The notes under the pieces: generated by a model
Databases searched by the model: none
Told to the model about the DNA's origin: nothing
Seen by the model: only the letters and a program-made list of their open reading frames with translations
Shown: positions 29,693 through 40,477 of the stretch, piece by piece
How positions within the stretch are numbered: the first letter of the stretch is position 1
Layout: each line of letters starts with the position of its first letter
Position numbers and translations under genes: made by a program
Source: Cyclobacteriaceae bacterium
GTDB lineage: Bacteria > Bacteroidota > Bacteroidia > Cytophagales > Cyclobacteriaceae
Assembly: GCA_025055435.1 (NCBI GenBank)
Contig: JANWWN010000003.1
Location: 36,210 to 100,209 of the forward strand
Direction: 5' to 3'
DNA: 64,000 bases

Positions 29693-30331
29693 TTAATTTG
29701 TTCGGCTGGCCGTTGCGGTTTGTGTAAGCAACCGCAGCGCATCCGGCCCGGTACAGCTTAGCAGGTCAATAACGCTCATATTTTCCATAAAATCCGTACC
29801 AAACACTTGCCGGTAACGGATTTGTGCGATTAAACTGCCATTTGGTTTCTTTTTGGGATGAATCTGATTACGCAGGTCGGTTACGGAAGGCCCGTAATCG
29901 GACTGAAAGGCAGAGGTTTCGCGTAACCTGACATTTGCTTTTAAGCCGGACAGGCAGACCTGCAGTAAATTCATGTTCAGGTCGTAAAGATAGGTGTATC
30001 TTTTAGACAAGTTCCGGTGTAACTCATCTTCATAGTATTCAAAGAAAGGCGATAAGCGATAAGCCGATGTTACTGTGCGCCAGTGGTTATTTAACCATTT
30101 CTGAGCATAATCAATTTTGACCTGATGCACCGGAACTTTTCCGTGTGCATTTACCGGAACAATAAGGCGGTGTAAGCCGTGAGCTGCGCGGATATGACAT
30201 CGGTTGCGGTAGGACTGTTTTTCGTAGTGTTCATATTTTTCGATGATTACTTCATCGTATTGAAGTATGTGCGCAAACCATGCAATGCATGGCAGATAGT
30301 GCAGTTCGATGACACATCGGTTATTCATCAC
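29693..30331 (-). CDS. WbqC family protein
   Basis: [58 protein letters not shown]. Confidence 0.85.
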   Translation of the reverse strand: MMNNRCVIELHYLPCIAWFAHILQYDEVIIEKYEHYEKQSYRNRCHIRAAHGLHRLIVPVNAHGKVPVHQVKIDYAQKWLNNHWRTVTSAYRLSPFFEYYEDELHRNLSKRYTYLYDLNMNLLQVCLSGLKANVRLRETSAFQSDYGPSVTDLRNQIHPKKKPNGSLIAQIRYRQVFGTDFMENMSVIDLLSCTGPDALRLLTQTATASRTN

Positions 30332-30951
30332 CAGTTTACAGGTCCCAATCCAATGCGAACAATTTCAATTTCATCCGAAGTGCAGTTCACTACCGTTGAC
30401 GGAATGTTACCGCCGGCACCTGCATCAATTACCAAATCAACCTGATGCATGTATTGCTGATGAATTTCTTCCGGATCGGTGGTGTATTCCTGAATCACAT
30501 CTTCCGATTTGATGGAGGCATTGATCAGCGGATTGCCCAGCTCCTGTACCAGCAAGAGCGGTATCCGGTGGTCGGGAATACGGATGCCCACTGTTTTTTT
30601 ATTGGTTCCGAGAATTTTGGGAACGGCCGATGAGGATTCAAAAATAAATGTGTAAGGACCGGGCAGAACTTTTTTCATGATTTTAAAGATAGATGTGTCC
30701 ATCCGCCTGACATATTTTGATACCTCGCTGATGTTGTGACAAATAAATGACAGATCCAGTTTTTCAGGTTTTATCTGCCGCACCTTGCACAATCGTTCAA
30801 TGGCTTTCCGGTTCATCAGATCGCAACCCAGCCCATAAACCGTGTCGGTGGGATAGATAATCAAACCGCCATCGCGGAGACATTCCACTACACGGTTAAT
30901 CTTTCGCATTTCAGGATTCAGCGGATGAATACGAAGCAGCTCGGCAGGCAT
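30328..30951 (-). CDS. L-threonylcarbamoyladenylate synthase (Sua5/YciO/YrdC family)
   Basis: [66 protein letters not shown]. Confidence 0.92.
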   Translation of the reverse strand: MPAELLRIHPLNPEMRKINRVVECLRDGGLIIYPTDTVYGLGCDLMNRKAIERLCKVRQIKPEKLDLSFICHNISEVSKYVRRMDTSIFKIMKKVLPGPYTFIFESSSAVPKILGTNKKTVGIRIPDHRIPLLLVQELGNPLINASIKSEDVIQEYTTDPEEIHQQYMHQVDLVIDAGAGGNIPSTVVNCTSDEIEIVRIGLGPVNW

Positions 30952-31046
30952 GGTGCAATATTAGAATTTTCTTTACGTATGCTTCGGAGCCGGGTAAGAA
31001 AACCATCTCGGCCGGTTTTTTGTATTTTTGAAAATTACGTTGCGGT

Positions 31047-32099
31047 ATGAAAGGCTTTCGCAGACTGGCACTGTTTCTCTTATTTTCTGTTTTATTGATC
31101 ACCTTCGTTTTTTACTTCTATCAGATATGTTATACACCCAACATACTGGTAGGCAAGGAACCACGCGAGTTGATTATTCCCGATTCGGCAACATTTAAAA
31201 CCGTTCAGCAAATTTTACATGAGGGCGGATATGTACAGGATTTGATTTCATTCAGTTTTCTGGCCCGACTCATGGGATACGATAAACAGATTAAACCCGG
31301 CCGCTATGTTCTAAGGGCCAACATGAATAACCTGGAGGCCATTCGCTACCTGCGCCTGGGCAGACAGGAACCGGTGATGATAACCTTTAATAATGTGAGG
31401 TTGATTCCGGAGCTGGCAAAAAAAATTACCCGCAATATTGCCATGACACCCGCGGCATTTGAAGCTGCACTGATTCAGTTTGCCATGACCAATTCGTACG
31501 GATTCAATAAAGACAACGTGCTGGCTATGTTTATTCCCAACACTTATGAAGTGTATTACGATGTGAGTCCGGAGGGTTTGATTGAGCGCATGTATGAGGA
31601 GTACCGGAAATTCTGGAATGAAGAGCGAATGGATAAAGCCAAGGCTTTGGGCCTGACGCCGGTTGAGGTTTCCATCCTTGCTTCCATTGTTCAGGCCGAA
31701 ACAGTAAAACGCGAAGAGGCACCGGTAATCGCCGGCTTGTATATAAACCGGTTGAAGAAAGATATGTTGCTGCAGGCTGACCCGACCCTGGTGTATGCAT
31801 GGGGCGATTTTTCACTGAAACGTGTACTGAACCAGCATAAAGAAATCGACTCACCTTATAACACCTACAAATACAAAGGTCTTCCGCCCGGGCCCATTAA
31901 CATGCCGGAGATTTATTTTATTGATGCCGTGCTGAATCATAAGCCCAGCAACTATCTGTATATGTGCGCCCGCGAAGACTTTTCCGGCTATCATAACTTT
32001 GCAGCTACGTTAACGGAGCATAACCGGAATGCGGCACGCTACCAGCAGGCGCTGACGCGCGAACAGCGCAAGGCCCGTTTGTTAAATAAAAAAATGTAA
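31047..32099 (+). CDS. mltG: Endolytic transglycosylase MltG
   Basis: LASIVQAETVKREEAPVIAGLYINRLKKDMLLQADPTLVYAWGD; SPYNTYKYKGLPPGPI. Confidence 0.94.
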   Translation: MKGFRRLALFLLFSVLLITFVFYFYQICYTPNILVGKEPRELIIPDSATFKTVQQILHEGGYVQDLISFSFLARLMGYDKQIKPGRYVLRANMNNLEAIRYLRLGRQEPVMITFNNVRLIPELAKKITRNIAMTPAAFEAALIQFAMTNSYGFNKDNVLAMFIPNTYEVYYDVSPEGLIERMYEEYRKFWNEERMDKAKALGLTPVEVSILASIVQAETVKREEAPVIAGLYINRLKKDMLLQADPTLVYAWGDFSLKRVLNQHKEIDSPYNTYKYKGLPPGPINMPEIYFIDAVLNHKPSNYLYMCAREDFSGYHNFAATLTEHNRNAARYQQALTREQRKARLLNKKM

Positions 32100-32506
32100 T
32101 GTATCAGGCAGAAACTTTTGTTCGGGTGCGCTATGGCGAGACCGATCAGATGGGTTACGTTTATTACGGTTACTACGCCATGTATTATGAAGTTGCACGC
32201 GTAGAAGCTTTACGCAAGCTGGGCCTGACGTATAAATCGCTTGAAGCGATGGGCATTATTATGCCGGTGCTGGAGAACCATTCTTACTTTCTAGCTCCGG
32301 GGCGCTACGATGAACAGTTGCGCATTGTTACCACAATCCGGCAAAAGCCCACAGTGCGCATACGATTTGATTATGATATTTTTAATGAAGCCAATGAATT
32401 AATCAATCGCGGTGAAACCCTGTTGGCTTTTATTGACCGGAAAAGCGGAAGGCCTACCCGGCCACCGCAGGTTATGATGGAGGTACTTAAACCTTACTTT
32501 GCGTGA
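32099..32506 (+). CDS. Acyl-CoA thioesterase (YbgC/4HBT family)
   Basis: VRVRYGETDQMGYVYYGYYAMYYEVARVEALRKLG. Confidence 0.92.
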   Translation: MYQAETFVRVRYGETDQMGYVYYGYYAMYYEVARVEALRKLGLTYKSLEAMGIIMPVLENHSYFLAPGRYDEQLRIVTTIRQKPTVRIRFDYDIFNEANELINRGETLLAFIDRKSGRPTRPPQVMMEVLKPYFA

Positions 32507-33483
32507 AGTTCAGGTACAAACGGTATTTCTTCGCATGGACACCTTCCCGGTTTTTGATTAACCGTGCCAGGGAAATCCGGTTTAAAAAATGGAACAATGT
32601 TTCCCTGTACACCATTATAAAATTATTTATCCGAAATCTTACCGAAGACGAAATCATCGGACGGGCAAATAGTGTTGCATTTAATTTCACATTAGCGATT
32701 TTTCCGGCCATTATTTTTTTGTTTACGCTCATTCCCTATGTATCGATTGTTGTACCCGAAGTAAATGCCGAGAGCATCATGGTCTTTCTGGAGAGTATGA
32801 TGCCACCCAACATGTACGATGTGGTGGCATCCACCATTCAGGATATTGTAAGTAACCAGCGGGGAGGCCTTCTTACTTTTGGTTTTCTTTTCTCCATGTA
32901 TTTGTCCACCAACGGAATGATGGCGCTGATGAGTGCGTTTAATGCTGTGTATAAAACCGATGACCGCCGCGGAGCTTTTAAAATGCGACTCATTGCCACG
33001 GCTTTAACGCTCAACCTCGCATTTGTTCTGTTTCTGGCAATCATTCTGCTGGTAGTTGGTCAACTGGTTCTGGATTACCTGATGAGTCACCTGAACGAAT
33101 TTGAATGGCTTACCGATGCCAATGTATGGCTGCTGCTGTTACTGCGCTTTGCCGTTATTTTCATCGTGTTTTTTCTTGCCGTATCCACCATCTATTATTT
33201 TGGTCCCGCTATCCATTACAACTGGCGGTTCTTTTCCATTGGTTCATTGCTGGCTACTATTTTTATCCTGGCCATATCGTATGGCTTTTCCTATTATGTA
33301 ACCCATTTCGGAACTTATAACAAGGTATATGGCTCCATTGGCGTTCTTATTGCCCTGATGATATGGATTCAGTTGATCACCATCGTACTGCTGGTAGGTT
33401 ATGAATTGAATGCCAGCATTCACGATGCAGCCCGCATGCAGGCACTGTGGCACGGCAAGCGATTCAGGAAAAAAGATAGCTGA
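32503..33483 (+). CDS. YihY/virulence factor BrkB family membrane protein
   Basis: RANSVAFNFTLAIFPAIIFLFTLIPY, YYFGPAIHYNWRFFSIGSLLATIFILAISYGFSYYVTHFGTYNKVYGSIGVLIALMIWI. Confidence 0.9.
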   Translation: MKFRYKRYFFAWTPSRFLINRAREIRFKKWNNVSLYTIIKLFIRNLTEDEIIGRANSVAFNFTLAIFPAIIFLFTLIPYVSIVVPEVNAESIMVFLESMMPPNMYDVVASTIQDIVSNQRGGLLTFGFLFSMYLSTNGMMALMSAFNAVYKTDDRRGAFKMRLIATALTLNLAFVLFLAIILLVVGQLVLDYLMSHLNEFEWLTDANVWLLLLLRFAVIFIVFFLAVSTIYYFGPAIHYNWRFFSIGSLLATIFILAISYGFSYYVTHFGTYNKVYGSIGVLIALMIWIQLITIVLLVGYELNASIHDAARMQALWHGKRFRKKDS

Positions 33484-33484
33484 G

Positions 33485-34576
33485 TCAGGGTTTTTTACCC
33501 AGTTTTTTTAACAATCGGGTGTGCAGCTTCAGCGCCTTTCTGAATGAGGGCAGCGATCGGTACGGCAGGTTAAACTCACGTGCAGTTTGTTCAACAATAG
33601 GGGCTATGTTGCGATAATGCACATGACAAATATTGGGAAAGAGGTGGTGCTCAATCTGATAATTTAATCCACCTACAAACCACGAAAACAACTTGCGATC
33701 GGGCGCAAAATTCGTGGTCGTATGCAGTTGATGAACAGCCCAAGAGTTTTCCAGTCGCCCGTTTGCATCCGGTTCGGGATACTCTGTTCCTTCGGCCACG
33801 TGAGCCGGCTGAAAAATTACCGACAACATAAAACCTGCCACAGCGTGCATCAGCAAAAAGCCACACAATACTTCCCATATGGAGAAGGGCAACAGCCAGG
33901 CAGGTAAAACGATGATGTAAAAAAGATAAGTTAATTTGGTAAGGATGAGGATAATCCACTCATGCGCAGCATCTGTGTTTTGTTTTTCCAATAATCCTTC
34001 GCGGTGATATTTTTTTAGTCGTGAGAAATCTTTAACAAAAACCCAGGCCAGGGTAAGCAGGCAATATAAAAACCAGGCATAAATGTACTGGAAACGGTGT
34101 GCGGGTTTCCAGGCCGAACCGGGAGCAAGACGTAACACGCCGCGCGGGCTGATATCTTCATCGGCTTCGTGAACGTTGGTATAGGTATGGTGCAATACAT
34201 TGTGTTGAACTTTCCAGTTGGTGGCATGGCCGCCAATCAGATTGAGGGAGTAACCCAACAATGTATTTACCCAAGACTTCCTGGAATAAGCCCCGTGATT
34301 GGCATCGTGCATTACCGATAGACCTATGCCGGCTAATCCGATGCCCATGACAAAATAAGAAAGCAACAAGGTTGTTAAGGAGGTAATTACACCTGACATA
34401 ATTGCAACATAAGGCGCCAGGTAGAGCAAAAACATAAAAACCGTCTTAAGCACCATTTCGCTGTTAGCGGTGCGTGGCAGCTCATTTTCCCTGAAGTATC
34501 GGTTAATGCGCAGGTTAAGCGTGGTGAAAAAGTCTTTGTGCGTTGCAGCAAAAGACAATGATTTGATATGATTCAT
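33485..34576 (-). CDS. Acyl-CoA/fatty acid desaturase
   Basis: Histidine boxes HDANHGAY, HNVLHHTYTN and QIEHHLFPNICHVHY. Confidence 0.92.
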   Translation of the reverse strand: MNHIKSLSFAATHKDFFTTLNLRINRYFRENELPRTANSEMVLKTVFMFLLYLAPYVAIMSGVITSLTTLLLSYFVMGIGLAGIGLSVMHDANHGAYSRKSWVNTLLGYSLNLIGGHATNWKVQHNVLHHTYTNVHEADEDISPRGVLRLAPGSAWKPAHRFQYIYAWFLYCLLTLAWVFVKDFSRLKKYHREGLLEKQNTDAAHEWIILILTKLTYLFYIIVLPAWLLPFSIWEVLCGFLLMHAVAGFMLSVIFQPAHVAEGTEYPEPDANGRLENSWAVHQLHTTTNFAPDRKLFSWFVGGLNYQIEHHLFPNICHVHYRNIAPIVEQTAREFNLPYRSLPSFRKALKLHTRLLKKLGKKP

Positions 34577-34592
34577 ACGTAAGCAAACGATT

Positions 34593-34622
34593 ATGTGCCT
34601 GCTGCTTTAGCAGTAAGCACAT
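34593..34622 (-). promoter_or_regulatory. Leader hairpin upstream of the desaturase gene
   Basis: ATGTGC-CTGCT-GCTTT-AGCAG-TAA-GCACAT: 11 paired bases with a 3-nt bulge, between a TACATTTG box (34627-34634, minus) and the start codon. Confidence 0.5.
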
Positions 34623-34696
34623 TTATCAAATGTATGAAATATCAGAGTGGATATGCTGATGCCGGGAAATTAATTTTTAAATGGTACGAACAGCAG

Positions 34697-35359
34697 TTAG
34701 GTTAGACGGGCAATAACCGTCTTTCCGGCTGTTGTTTTATCACCGGGCTTTACAAGTACTTCAGCATGCAATGGAACAAATACATCTACGCGTGAGCCAA
34801 ACTTGATGAAGCCGAATTCATCACCTTGCTCCAGACGCTGTCCTTTCTGTACGTAACATTTTATTCTTCGGGCAAGCGCACCGGCGATTTGTCGAAACAA
34901 AATTTCCACACCTTCATCGGTTTTTACGGCTACGGTGGTGCGCTCGTTTTCAGTGCTCGATTTCGGGTGCCAGGCCACCAGGTATTTTCCCGGATGATAG
35001 GTACAGTAGCTGATCGTTCCGCCAACCGGCATGCGGTTTACATGCACATTAACGGGCGACATGAATATGGAAATTTGTTTTCGCCGGTCGCGCAGGTATT
35101 CCGGTTCATCGGCTTCTTCAACCACCACCACCTTGCCATCAGCCGGTGCCAGAATGTGCTTCGGATTTTTTTCAACGCGTACGGAGGGGTTCCTGAAAAA
35201 CTGCAGCACCAGCAAATAGAAAACAATCAGCAGACCAATACCTGAGTTGCGCAATACCGGTTGTTGCTGGAAAAAATAATCGAGCGCCCAGATGCCGGCA
35301 ACGGTAATCAAAAGCAATATGAACAACAGCGCTCTTCCTTCCCGATGAATGGTCATCAT
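34697..35359 (-). CDS. Phosphatidylserine decarboxylase family protein
   Basis: ILAPADGKVVVVEE, FMSPVNVHVNRMPVGG, RIKCYVQKGQRLEQGDEFGFIKFGSRVDVF. Confidence 0.92.
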   Translation of the reverse strand: MMTIHREGRALLFILLLITVAGIWALDYFFQQQPVLRNSGIGLLIVFYLLVLQFFRNPSVRVEKNPKHILAPADGKVVVVEEADEPEYLRDRRKQISIFMSPVNVHVNRMPVGGTISYCTYHPGKYLVAWHPKSSTENERTTVAVKTDEGVEILFRQIAGALARRIKCYVQKGQRLEQGDEFGFIKFGSRVDVFVPLHAEVLVKPGDKTTAGKTVIARLT

Positions 35360-35360
35360 G

Positions 35361-36635
35361 TTAATATCCTCCGCGGTACTGATAGGTTTTGGCAACTTTG
35401 TCGATGGCCACCATGTAAGCGGCTATGCGCATGGAAACGTTGTACTTCTGCGCCGTCTGGTACACGTTATTAAAGGCCTCTTTCATGATGCGGTCGCTTC
35501 TGCGGTTAACGCGTTCGGCATCCCACTTATAGCCCAGCCGGTTTTGTACCCATTCAAAATACGAAACGGTTACACCTCCTGCATTGGCCAGGATATCGGG
35601 TACAACCATGATTCCCTTTTCATTGATTATGCTGTCGGCTTTGGATGAGGTGGGACCGTTGGCCCCCTCTACAATCAGCCTGGCTTTGATTTGCTTTGCA
35701 TTGGATGCCGTGATGACATCTTCGGTTGCCGCAGGCACCAGCACATCCACCGGAAGGGTGAGTATGTCATCGCGGTTTATTTTTTCAGCACCCGTAAAAC
35801 CCTGCAACGAGCCTTTGTTTTTTTGTGCATGTTGTACGGCTGCTTCGATATCAATTCCTTTTTCATTGTAGTAAGCTGCCGAGATATCGCTGATGGCCTG
35901 TACAATCAGTCCGCGTTCAGCAAGCAGCCTTGCCGCCCACGAGCCCACGTTACCAAAACCCTGTACGGCACAAGTAGCCTTGTAGGGATTGATTTTCATT
36001 TTTTCCATGGCCGTGAGTGCCGTAACCATTACGCCGCGGCCCGTAGCTTCGGTACGGCCCAGCGAACCACCCAGCACCAATGGCTTACCGGTAACCACAG
36101 CGTTCACCGTCATGCCCTGTGTTTTGGAATATTCGTCCATCAGCCAGGCCATTTCACGCGGGCCTGTGCCCATATCGGGTGCGGGTATGTCGCGGTCGGG
36201 ACCAAAGATGTCAATCATGGCGCTGGTATAGGCGCGGGTAAGCCGCTCAATTTCACCGGCTGACATTTCGCGCGGGTTGCAGGCTATACCGCCTTTGGCA
36301 CCTCCATACGGAATATCTACTACCGCACACTTCCATGTCATCCACGCAGCCAATGCTTTAACTTCATCGAGATTAACATGGGGGTCGTAACGAATTCCAC
36401 CTTTGGAGGGTCCGAGAATATTGGAATGAATAACACGGTAGCCTTCAAAAACCCGCTTGCTCCCGTCATCCATGGTGATGGGCAGCGAAACGATAACCTG
36501 CTTGGTGGGTGATTTCAGGACGTTGTAGGTTTCTTCGTCCAGGCCGAGTTTCATGGCGGCTTCGTGGAAGCGCGACATCATGGCTTCAAACGGATTTTCC
36601 TTATCCGTTATGGGAGCCGGTTCTACATACGACAT
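35361..36635 (-). CDS. Glu/Leu/Phe/Val dehydrogenase (glutamate dehydrogenase-like)
   Basis: GGIRYDPHVNLDEVKALAAWMTWKCAVVDIPYGGAKGGI, DMGTGPREMAWLMDEY, VQGFGNVGSWAARLL; start chosen at MSYVEPAP because a TATCTTTG box (36682-36689) lies within the longer ORF. Confidence 0.9.
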   Translation of the reverse strand: MSYVEPAPITDKENPFEAMMSRFHEAAMKLGLDEETYNVLKSPTKQVIVSLPITMDDGSKRVFEGYRVIHSNILGPSKGGIRYDPHVNLDEVKALAAWMTWKCAVVDIPYGGAKGGIACNPREMSAGEIERLTRAYTSAMIDIFGPDRDIPAPDMGTGPREMAWLMDEYSKTQGMTVNAVVTGKPLVLGGSLGRTEATGRGVMVTALTAMEKMKINPYKATCAVQGFGNVGSWAARLLAERGLIVQAISDISAAYYNEKGIDIEAAVQHAQKNKGSLQGFTGAEKINRDDILTLPVDVLVPAATEDVITASNAKQIKARLIVEGANGPTSSKADSIINEKGIMVVPDILANAGGVTVSYFEWVQNRLGYKWDAERVNRRSDRIMKEAFNNVYQTAQKYNVSMRIAAYMVAIDKVAKTYQYRGGY

Positions 36636-36714
36636 ACGTTCTGAAGGGATTTTATTATCCGGTACTGCTCCGGCGCGGGCGCAAAGATAGATAAATTCCT
36701 TTGCTGCCTCAGGG

Positions 36715-37539
36715 TTAAAATATTTCAAGGTAAGCCACGATAAACGGAGCGGAAATCAGCAACCCGTCAAAGCGATCCAAAAAGCCCCCGTGTCCCGGCA
36801 GGCTGGTTCCCGAATCTTTTATTTCCATGCTGCGCTTAAGCAACGACTCGACCAGGTCGCCAAATGTGCCGCCAACAATAATTAAGACACCCATTACCAT
36901 CCAGCTGCCCACCGGCAGGGAAGTGAAATAAAGTGAGATAATAAATGTGACGATGCTGGCCAGTAATGCGCCACCCCAGAAGCCTTCCCAGGATTTTTTG
37001 GGCGAGATGCGCTCGAATAATTTATGTTTTCCGAATCGTATTCCGGCAAAATAGGCACCCGTATCGCTGGCCCACAGAATAAGCAGTAACCCCAGCAATA
37101 TTTCGAAGTTGTACTCGCCCGATTCATAAGCGGCATGATTAAGCAGTGCAAACGGCACAGCCACATAAAAAACACCCAGAAAAGTAAATGCTATGTTAGT
37201 AAAAGGCTTTTTCTCGGTTTTGTAAAGTTTGATCAGGTAGGTAACGGACAACAGCGGGAAGATGAAGAAATAATACCGGTAAGACAATAAATGTTTTTCG
37301 ATTAAGAAAGATAAAGTGAAAGTTGCCACGCCGGCCAGCATGCCAATGAACTTTTGCGGTTCCATGCCGTCCAGTCCGGCCAGCCGGTAGAACTCCCGGA
37401 GTGAAAAAAAGCATATCAGAAGGAACACGGTAAAATAGGTCCATTCGCTGAACACCACGCCAAAAACAATGAGCGCCGCTCCTGCAAAACCGGTGGCTGC
37501 ACGCTGGGCCAGATTGGGGTAATCAGCCAGTGATTTCAT
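36715..37539 (-). CDS. cdsA: Phosphatidate cytidylyltransferase
   Basis: ASDTGAYFAGIRFGKHKLFERISPKKSWEGFWGG; GDLVESLLKRSMEIKDSGTSLPGHGGFLDRFDGLL. Confidence 0.95.
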   Translation of the reverse strand: MKSLADYPNLAQRAATGFAGAALIVFGVVFSEWTYFTVFLLICFFSLREFYRLAGLDGMEPQKFIGMLAGVATFTLSFLIEKHLLSYRYYFFIFPLLSVTYLIKLYKTEKKPFTNIAFTFLGVFYVAVPFALLNHAAYESGEYNFEILLGLLLILWASDTGAYFAGIRFGKHKLFERISPKKSWEGFWGGALLASIVTFIISLYFTSLPVGSWMVMGVLIIVGGTFGDLVESLLKRSMEIKDSGTSLPGHGGFLDRFDGLLISAPFIVAYLEIF

Positions 37540-38449
37540 GTTTTTGTTTTGCCAGAAATAATTTTTGCAAGTAAAGTAATAAACCCGAAAAAATGATGGC
37601 AGCCGGAATTACCAGATAAAGCGGTGCAGCTTCCGACTCATCCGGGTGAATATCGGAAATATCGAGCTGGTACAGATAAATCATCAACAGGGTAACAGCA
37701 TTATGTGCAAAATGAGCAAATACCGGAACCAACAGATTGCCGGAGCCGGCATACAGATAGCCAAAGAAAACACCTAACAACATGCGCGGCACAAATCCGA
37801 AAAACTGAACATGAATGGCGCTGAACAAGATGGCACTTATCCAAACGGCTACGTGAACATTTCCGGTAATTTGTTCTAAGCGGTTTTGCAAAATGCCCCG
37901 AAATACAAACTCTTCGCCAATGCCCGGAAGCACCGCAACGACCAACAGCGCTACGGCAAACTGTCCGTGTGATGAAAAGGTAGTGAGCAGGCGGGTGAGC
38001 TCCATGCGCATATCCTCCTGCTGACGGGCCCAGGTTTCAAACTCCTTTAAAAATTCGGGAAACTCCATGTGCATATTCCAATAAGCTACCGGCGATAACA
38101 GTACCTGAAGGCACAATCCGGCCAGCATTACTACCGCAAGCACGGGTATGTCAGCCCGGCCGGTAAGCAGGTCCCTTACCCTTTGGTGTTCGGTCAGGGT
38201 GATGTATGCCAGCGGTAACAGAATCAGACCCAACAGGGCGGCAGTTGCCTGTATAATCATCAGGGCACCGAAAATATCAGGTGGGGCCGATAACGGCTGA
38301 AGCACATCTTCCATCAGATTGCCGGAATAAAAAGGTGTAGCCAGAGCAATTCCCACTGCCGGGCCGATCAGGGTAAATCCGCCAATAACCAGCACCAGGA
38401 CGACAAGGAACGATCGCAAGGGATGGTCAACCTTTAGCCTGCTGTTCAT
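37523..38449 (-). CDS. CPBP family intramembrane metalloprotease
   Basis: PGIGEEFVFRGILQNRL (EExxxR) and HFAHNAVTLL motifs; start chosen at MNSRLKVDHP. Confidence 0.88.
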   Translation of the reverse strand: MNSRLKVDHPLRSFLVVLVLVIGGFTLIGPAVGIALATPFYSGNLMEDVLQPLSAPPDIFGALMIIQATAALLGLILLPLAYITLTEHQRVRDLLTGRADIPVLAVVMLAGLCLQVLLSPVAYWNMHMEFPEFLKEFETWARQQEDMRMELTRLLTTFSSHGQFAVALLVVAVLPGIGEEFVFRGILQNRLEQITGNVHVAVWISAILFSAIHVQFFGFVPRMLLGVFFGYLYAGSGNLLVPVFAHFAHNAVTLLMIYLYQLDISDIHPDESEAAPLYLVIPAAIIFSGLLLYLQKLFLAKQKHEITG

Positions 38450-38507
38450 GCCGCAATGGTAGATAAAAAACTTTAAAAGGCTAAAGGTTATCTTTGCGGT
38501 GCTGAAA

Positions 38508-39497
38508 ATGGTTCGGATAGGAAACATAGAACTTGGAGATTTCCCATTGCTGCTGGCGCCCATGGAAGATGTAAGCGACCCGCCCTTCCGTGCCGTGTGC
38601 AAAGACAATGGTGCTGATTTGATGTACACCGAATTCATTTCATCGGAAGGACTGATTCGGGACGCTGCGAAAAGCAAACAAAAGCTGGATATATTTGAAT
38701 ATGAGCGGCCCATCGGCATCCAGTTATTTGGAAGTGACATTGACCACATGCGGCAGTCGGCCGAGATAGCCACTGCGGTTAACCCTGATTTAATTGATAT
38801 CAATTACGGATGCCCGGTAAAAAATGTGGCCTGCCGCGGAGCAGGTGCTGCGTTGCTGCAGGATATTCCGAAGATGGCACGCATGACCGAAGCCGTAGTA
38901 AAGGCTACGCACCTGCCGGTAACGGTTAAAACACGCTTAGGGTGGGACGACTCGACAAAAAATATTCTTGAAGTAGCCGAGCGCCTGCAGGACGTTGGTA
39001 TTAAGGCGCTCACCATTCATGGCCGTACGCGTGCACAGATGTATAAAGGCGTAGCCGACTGGACGCTTATCGGTAAAGTGAAAGAAAATCCGAGGATACA
39101 CATTCCCATCTTTGGCAATGGCGACATTGATTCACCGGAAAAAGCGCTCGAATACAAAAACCGTTACGGAGTTGATGGCATCATGATCGGGCGTGCTGCG
39201 ATTGGATATCCCTGGATTTTTAATGAGATAAAAACTTTTTTGAAAACCGGTAGCCGGCCCGCTCCACCCGATGTAAGTGAACGGTTGCGCGTTATCCGCA
39301 AGCACCTGGAGTTCTCTATCCGCTGGAAAGGAGAGCGAACCGGCATTTTTGAAATGCGCCGTCATTACACCAACTACCTGAAAGGATTACCCGATGTTAA
39401 ATCATTCCGTATCCGGCTGGTAAATGCCGCAACGCTTCAGGAAATTGATGACATCCTTCACGAACTTGAAAATCAGGTTACGGAACCGGTGATATAA
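38508..39497 (+). CDS. dusB: tRNA-dihydrouridine synthase
   Basis: LLAPMEDVSDPPFRAVCKDNGADLMYTEFIS, INYGCPVKNVACRGAGAALL, VKTRLGWDDS, IFGNGDIDSPEKA. Confidence 0.94.
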   Translation: MVRIGNIELGDFPLLLAPMEDVSDPPFRAVCKDNGADLMYTEFISSEGLIRDAAKSKQKLDIFEYERPIGIQLFGSDIDHMRQSAEIATAVNPDLIDINYGCPVKNVACRGAGAALLQDIPKMARMTEAVVKATHLPVTVKTRLGWDDSTKNILEVAERLQDVGIKALTIHGRTRAQMYKGVADWTLIGKVKENPRIHIPIFGNGDIDSPEKALEYKNRYGVDGIMIGRAAIGYPWIFNEIKTFLKTGSRPAPPDVSERLRVIRKHLEFSIRWKGERTGIFEMRRHYTNYLKGLPDVKSFRIRLVNAATLQEIDDILHELENQVTEPVI

Positions 39498-39580
39498 AGC
39501 CTGACGGGTTTTCGGGGGGTTTGCACTTTCGTCGGGAATAGATTCTCTTTGCGCCTTCTTTGGGCAAACTTCCTTTCTGC

Positions 39581-40477
39581 ATGAATCAACGTTCCGTTTC
39601 CGGACTGGCTATAACCCTGCTGGTAATACTGTCACTTACCTGGGGCACTTCTTTTATTCTGATAAAGAAAGGCCTTGAAGTGTTAAGTCCCGAAACCGTG
39701 GCAGCATTGCGCGTTTCAGCGGCCTTCTTTTTACTTTTGCCCGTCGCCCTGACCCGCGTAAAGCAGCTTCGCCCCCGGCACTTGGTAAAGTTGCTGGCCT
39801 CCGGCATGATGGGCATCTTTATTCCTGCCTTTTTGTTTGCAGTAGCGCAAACCCGCATTGCCAGTTCCGTTGCCGGCATCCTGAACACCCTTACTCCGGC
39901 CTTTACCATGCTGGTTGGTGTGCTGTTATTTAAACAACGCTTTCGCTGGATTGCCGTTGCGGGTTTGTTGCTTGCTTTTGGCGGAACGGTGATGCTGATG
40001 CTCGCACGCGAAAACGGTAAGATAGAAGGCATCAACATTTATGCCCTGCTGATTGTAATGGCCTGTGTGCTGTATGGAATGAATCTGAATTTTGTGAAAT
40101 TCAAAGTTGCCGATCTTCACCCGCTAACCATTACAAGCTGTGCGCTGATGCTGTTGGGACCATTGGCGCTTGTGTATCTTTTTGGTTTCACTCCTTATTT
40201 AACTGTGCTGAGCAGTCATCCCGAAGCATGGAAGGCAACCGGATATGTAGTGCTACTCGGAATTATGAGCACGGCATTCGCGACATACTTGTTTTATCAT
40301 CTTTTACAAATCAGTACACCCATGCTGGCCAGTTCGGTAACTTACTTTATGCCGGTGGTAGCTGTGCTGTGGGGGGTGCTCGATCAGGAAGTTTTATATC
40401 CCGGACATTTCATCGGTATGGCTGCAATCCTGGGGGGAGTTTATTTAGCCAACCGCCCATCGGCAACATCGTCTTAA
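39581..40477 (+). CDS. EamA/DMT family transporter
   Basis: Ten hydrophobic segments, LSLTWGTSFILIKKGLEVLSPETVAALR. Confidence 0.9.
   Translation: MNQRSVSGLAITLLVILSLTWGTSFILIKKGLEVLSPETVAALRVSAAFFLLLPVALTRVKQLRPRHLVKLLASGMMGIFIPAFLFAVAQTRIASSVAGILNTLTPAFTMLVGVLLFKQRFRWIAVAGLLLAFGGTVMLMLARENGKIEGINIYALLIVMACVLYGMNLNFVKFKVADLHPLTITSCALMLLGPLALVYLFGFTPYLTVLSSHPEAWKATGYVVLLGIMSTAFATYLFYHLLQISTPMLASSVTYFMPVVAVLWGVLDQEVLYPGHFIGMAAILGGVYLANRPSATSS

Noticed and set aside
35691-36263. 190-aa plus-strand ORF opposite gdh
   Set aside because: Cys/His-rich shadow translation antisense to well-supported glutamate dehydrogenase
37523-38803. Long ORF start for the CPBP protease extending over dusB
   Set aside because: The first ~118 codons are antisense to dusB; the Met at 38449 fits the divergent promoter arrangement
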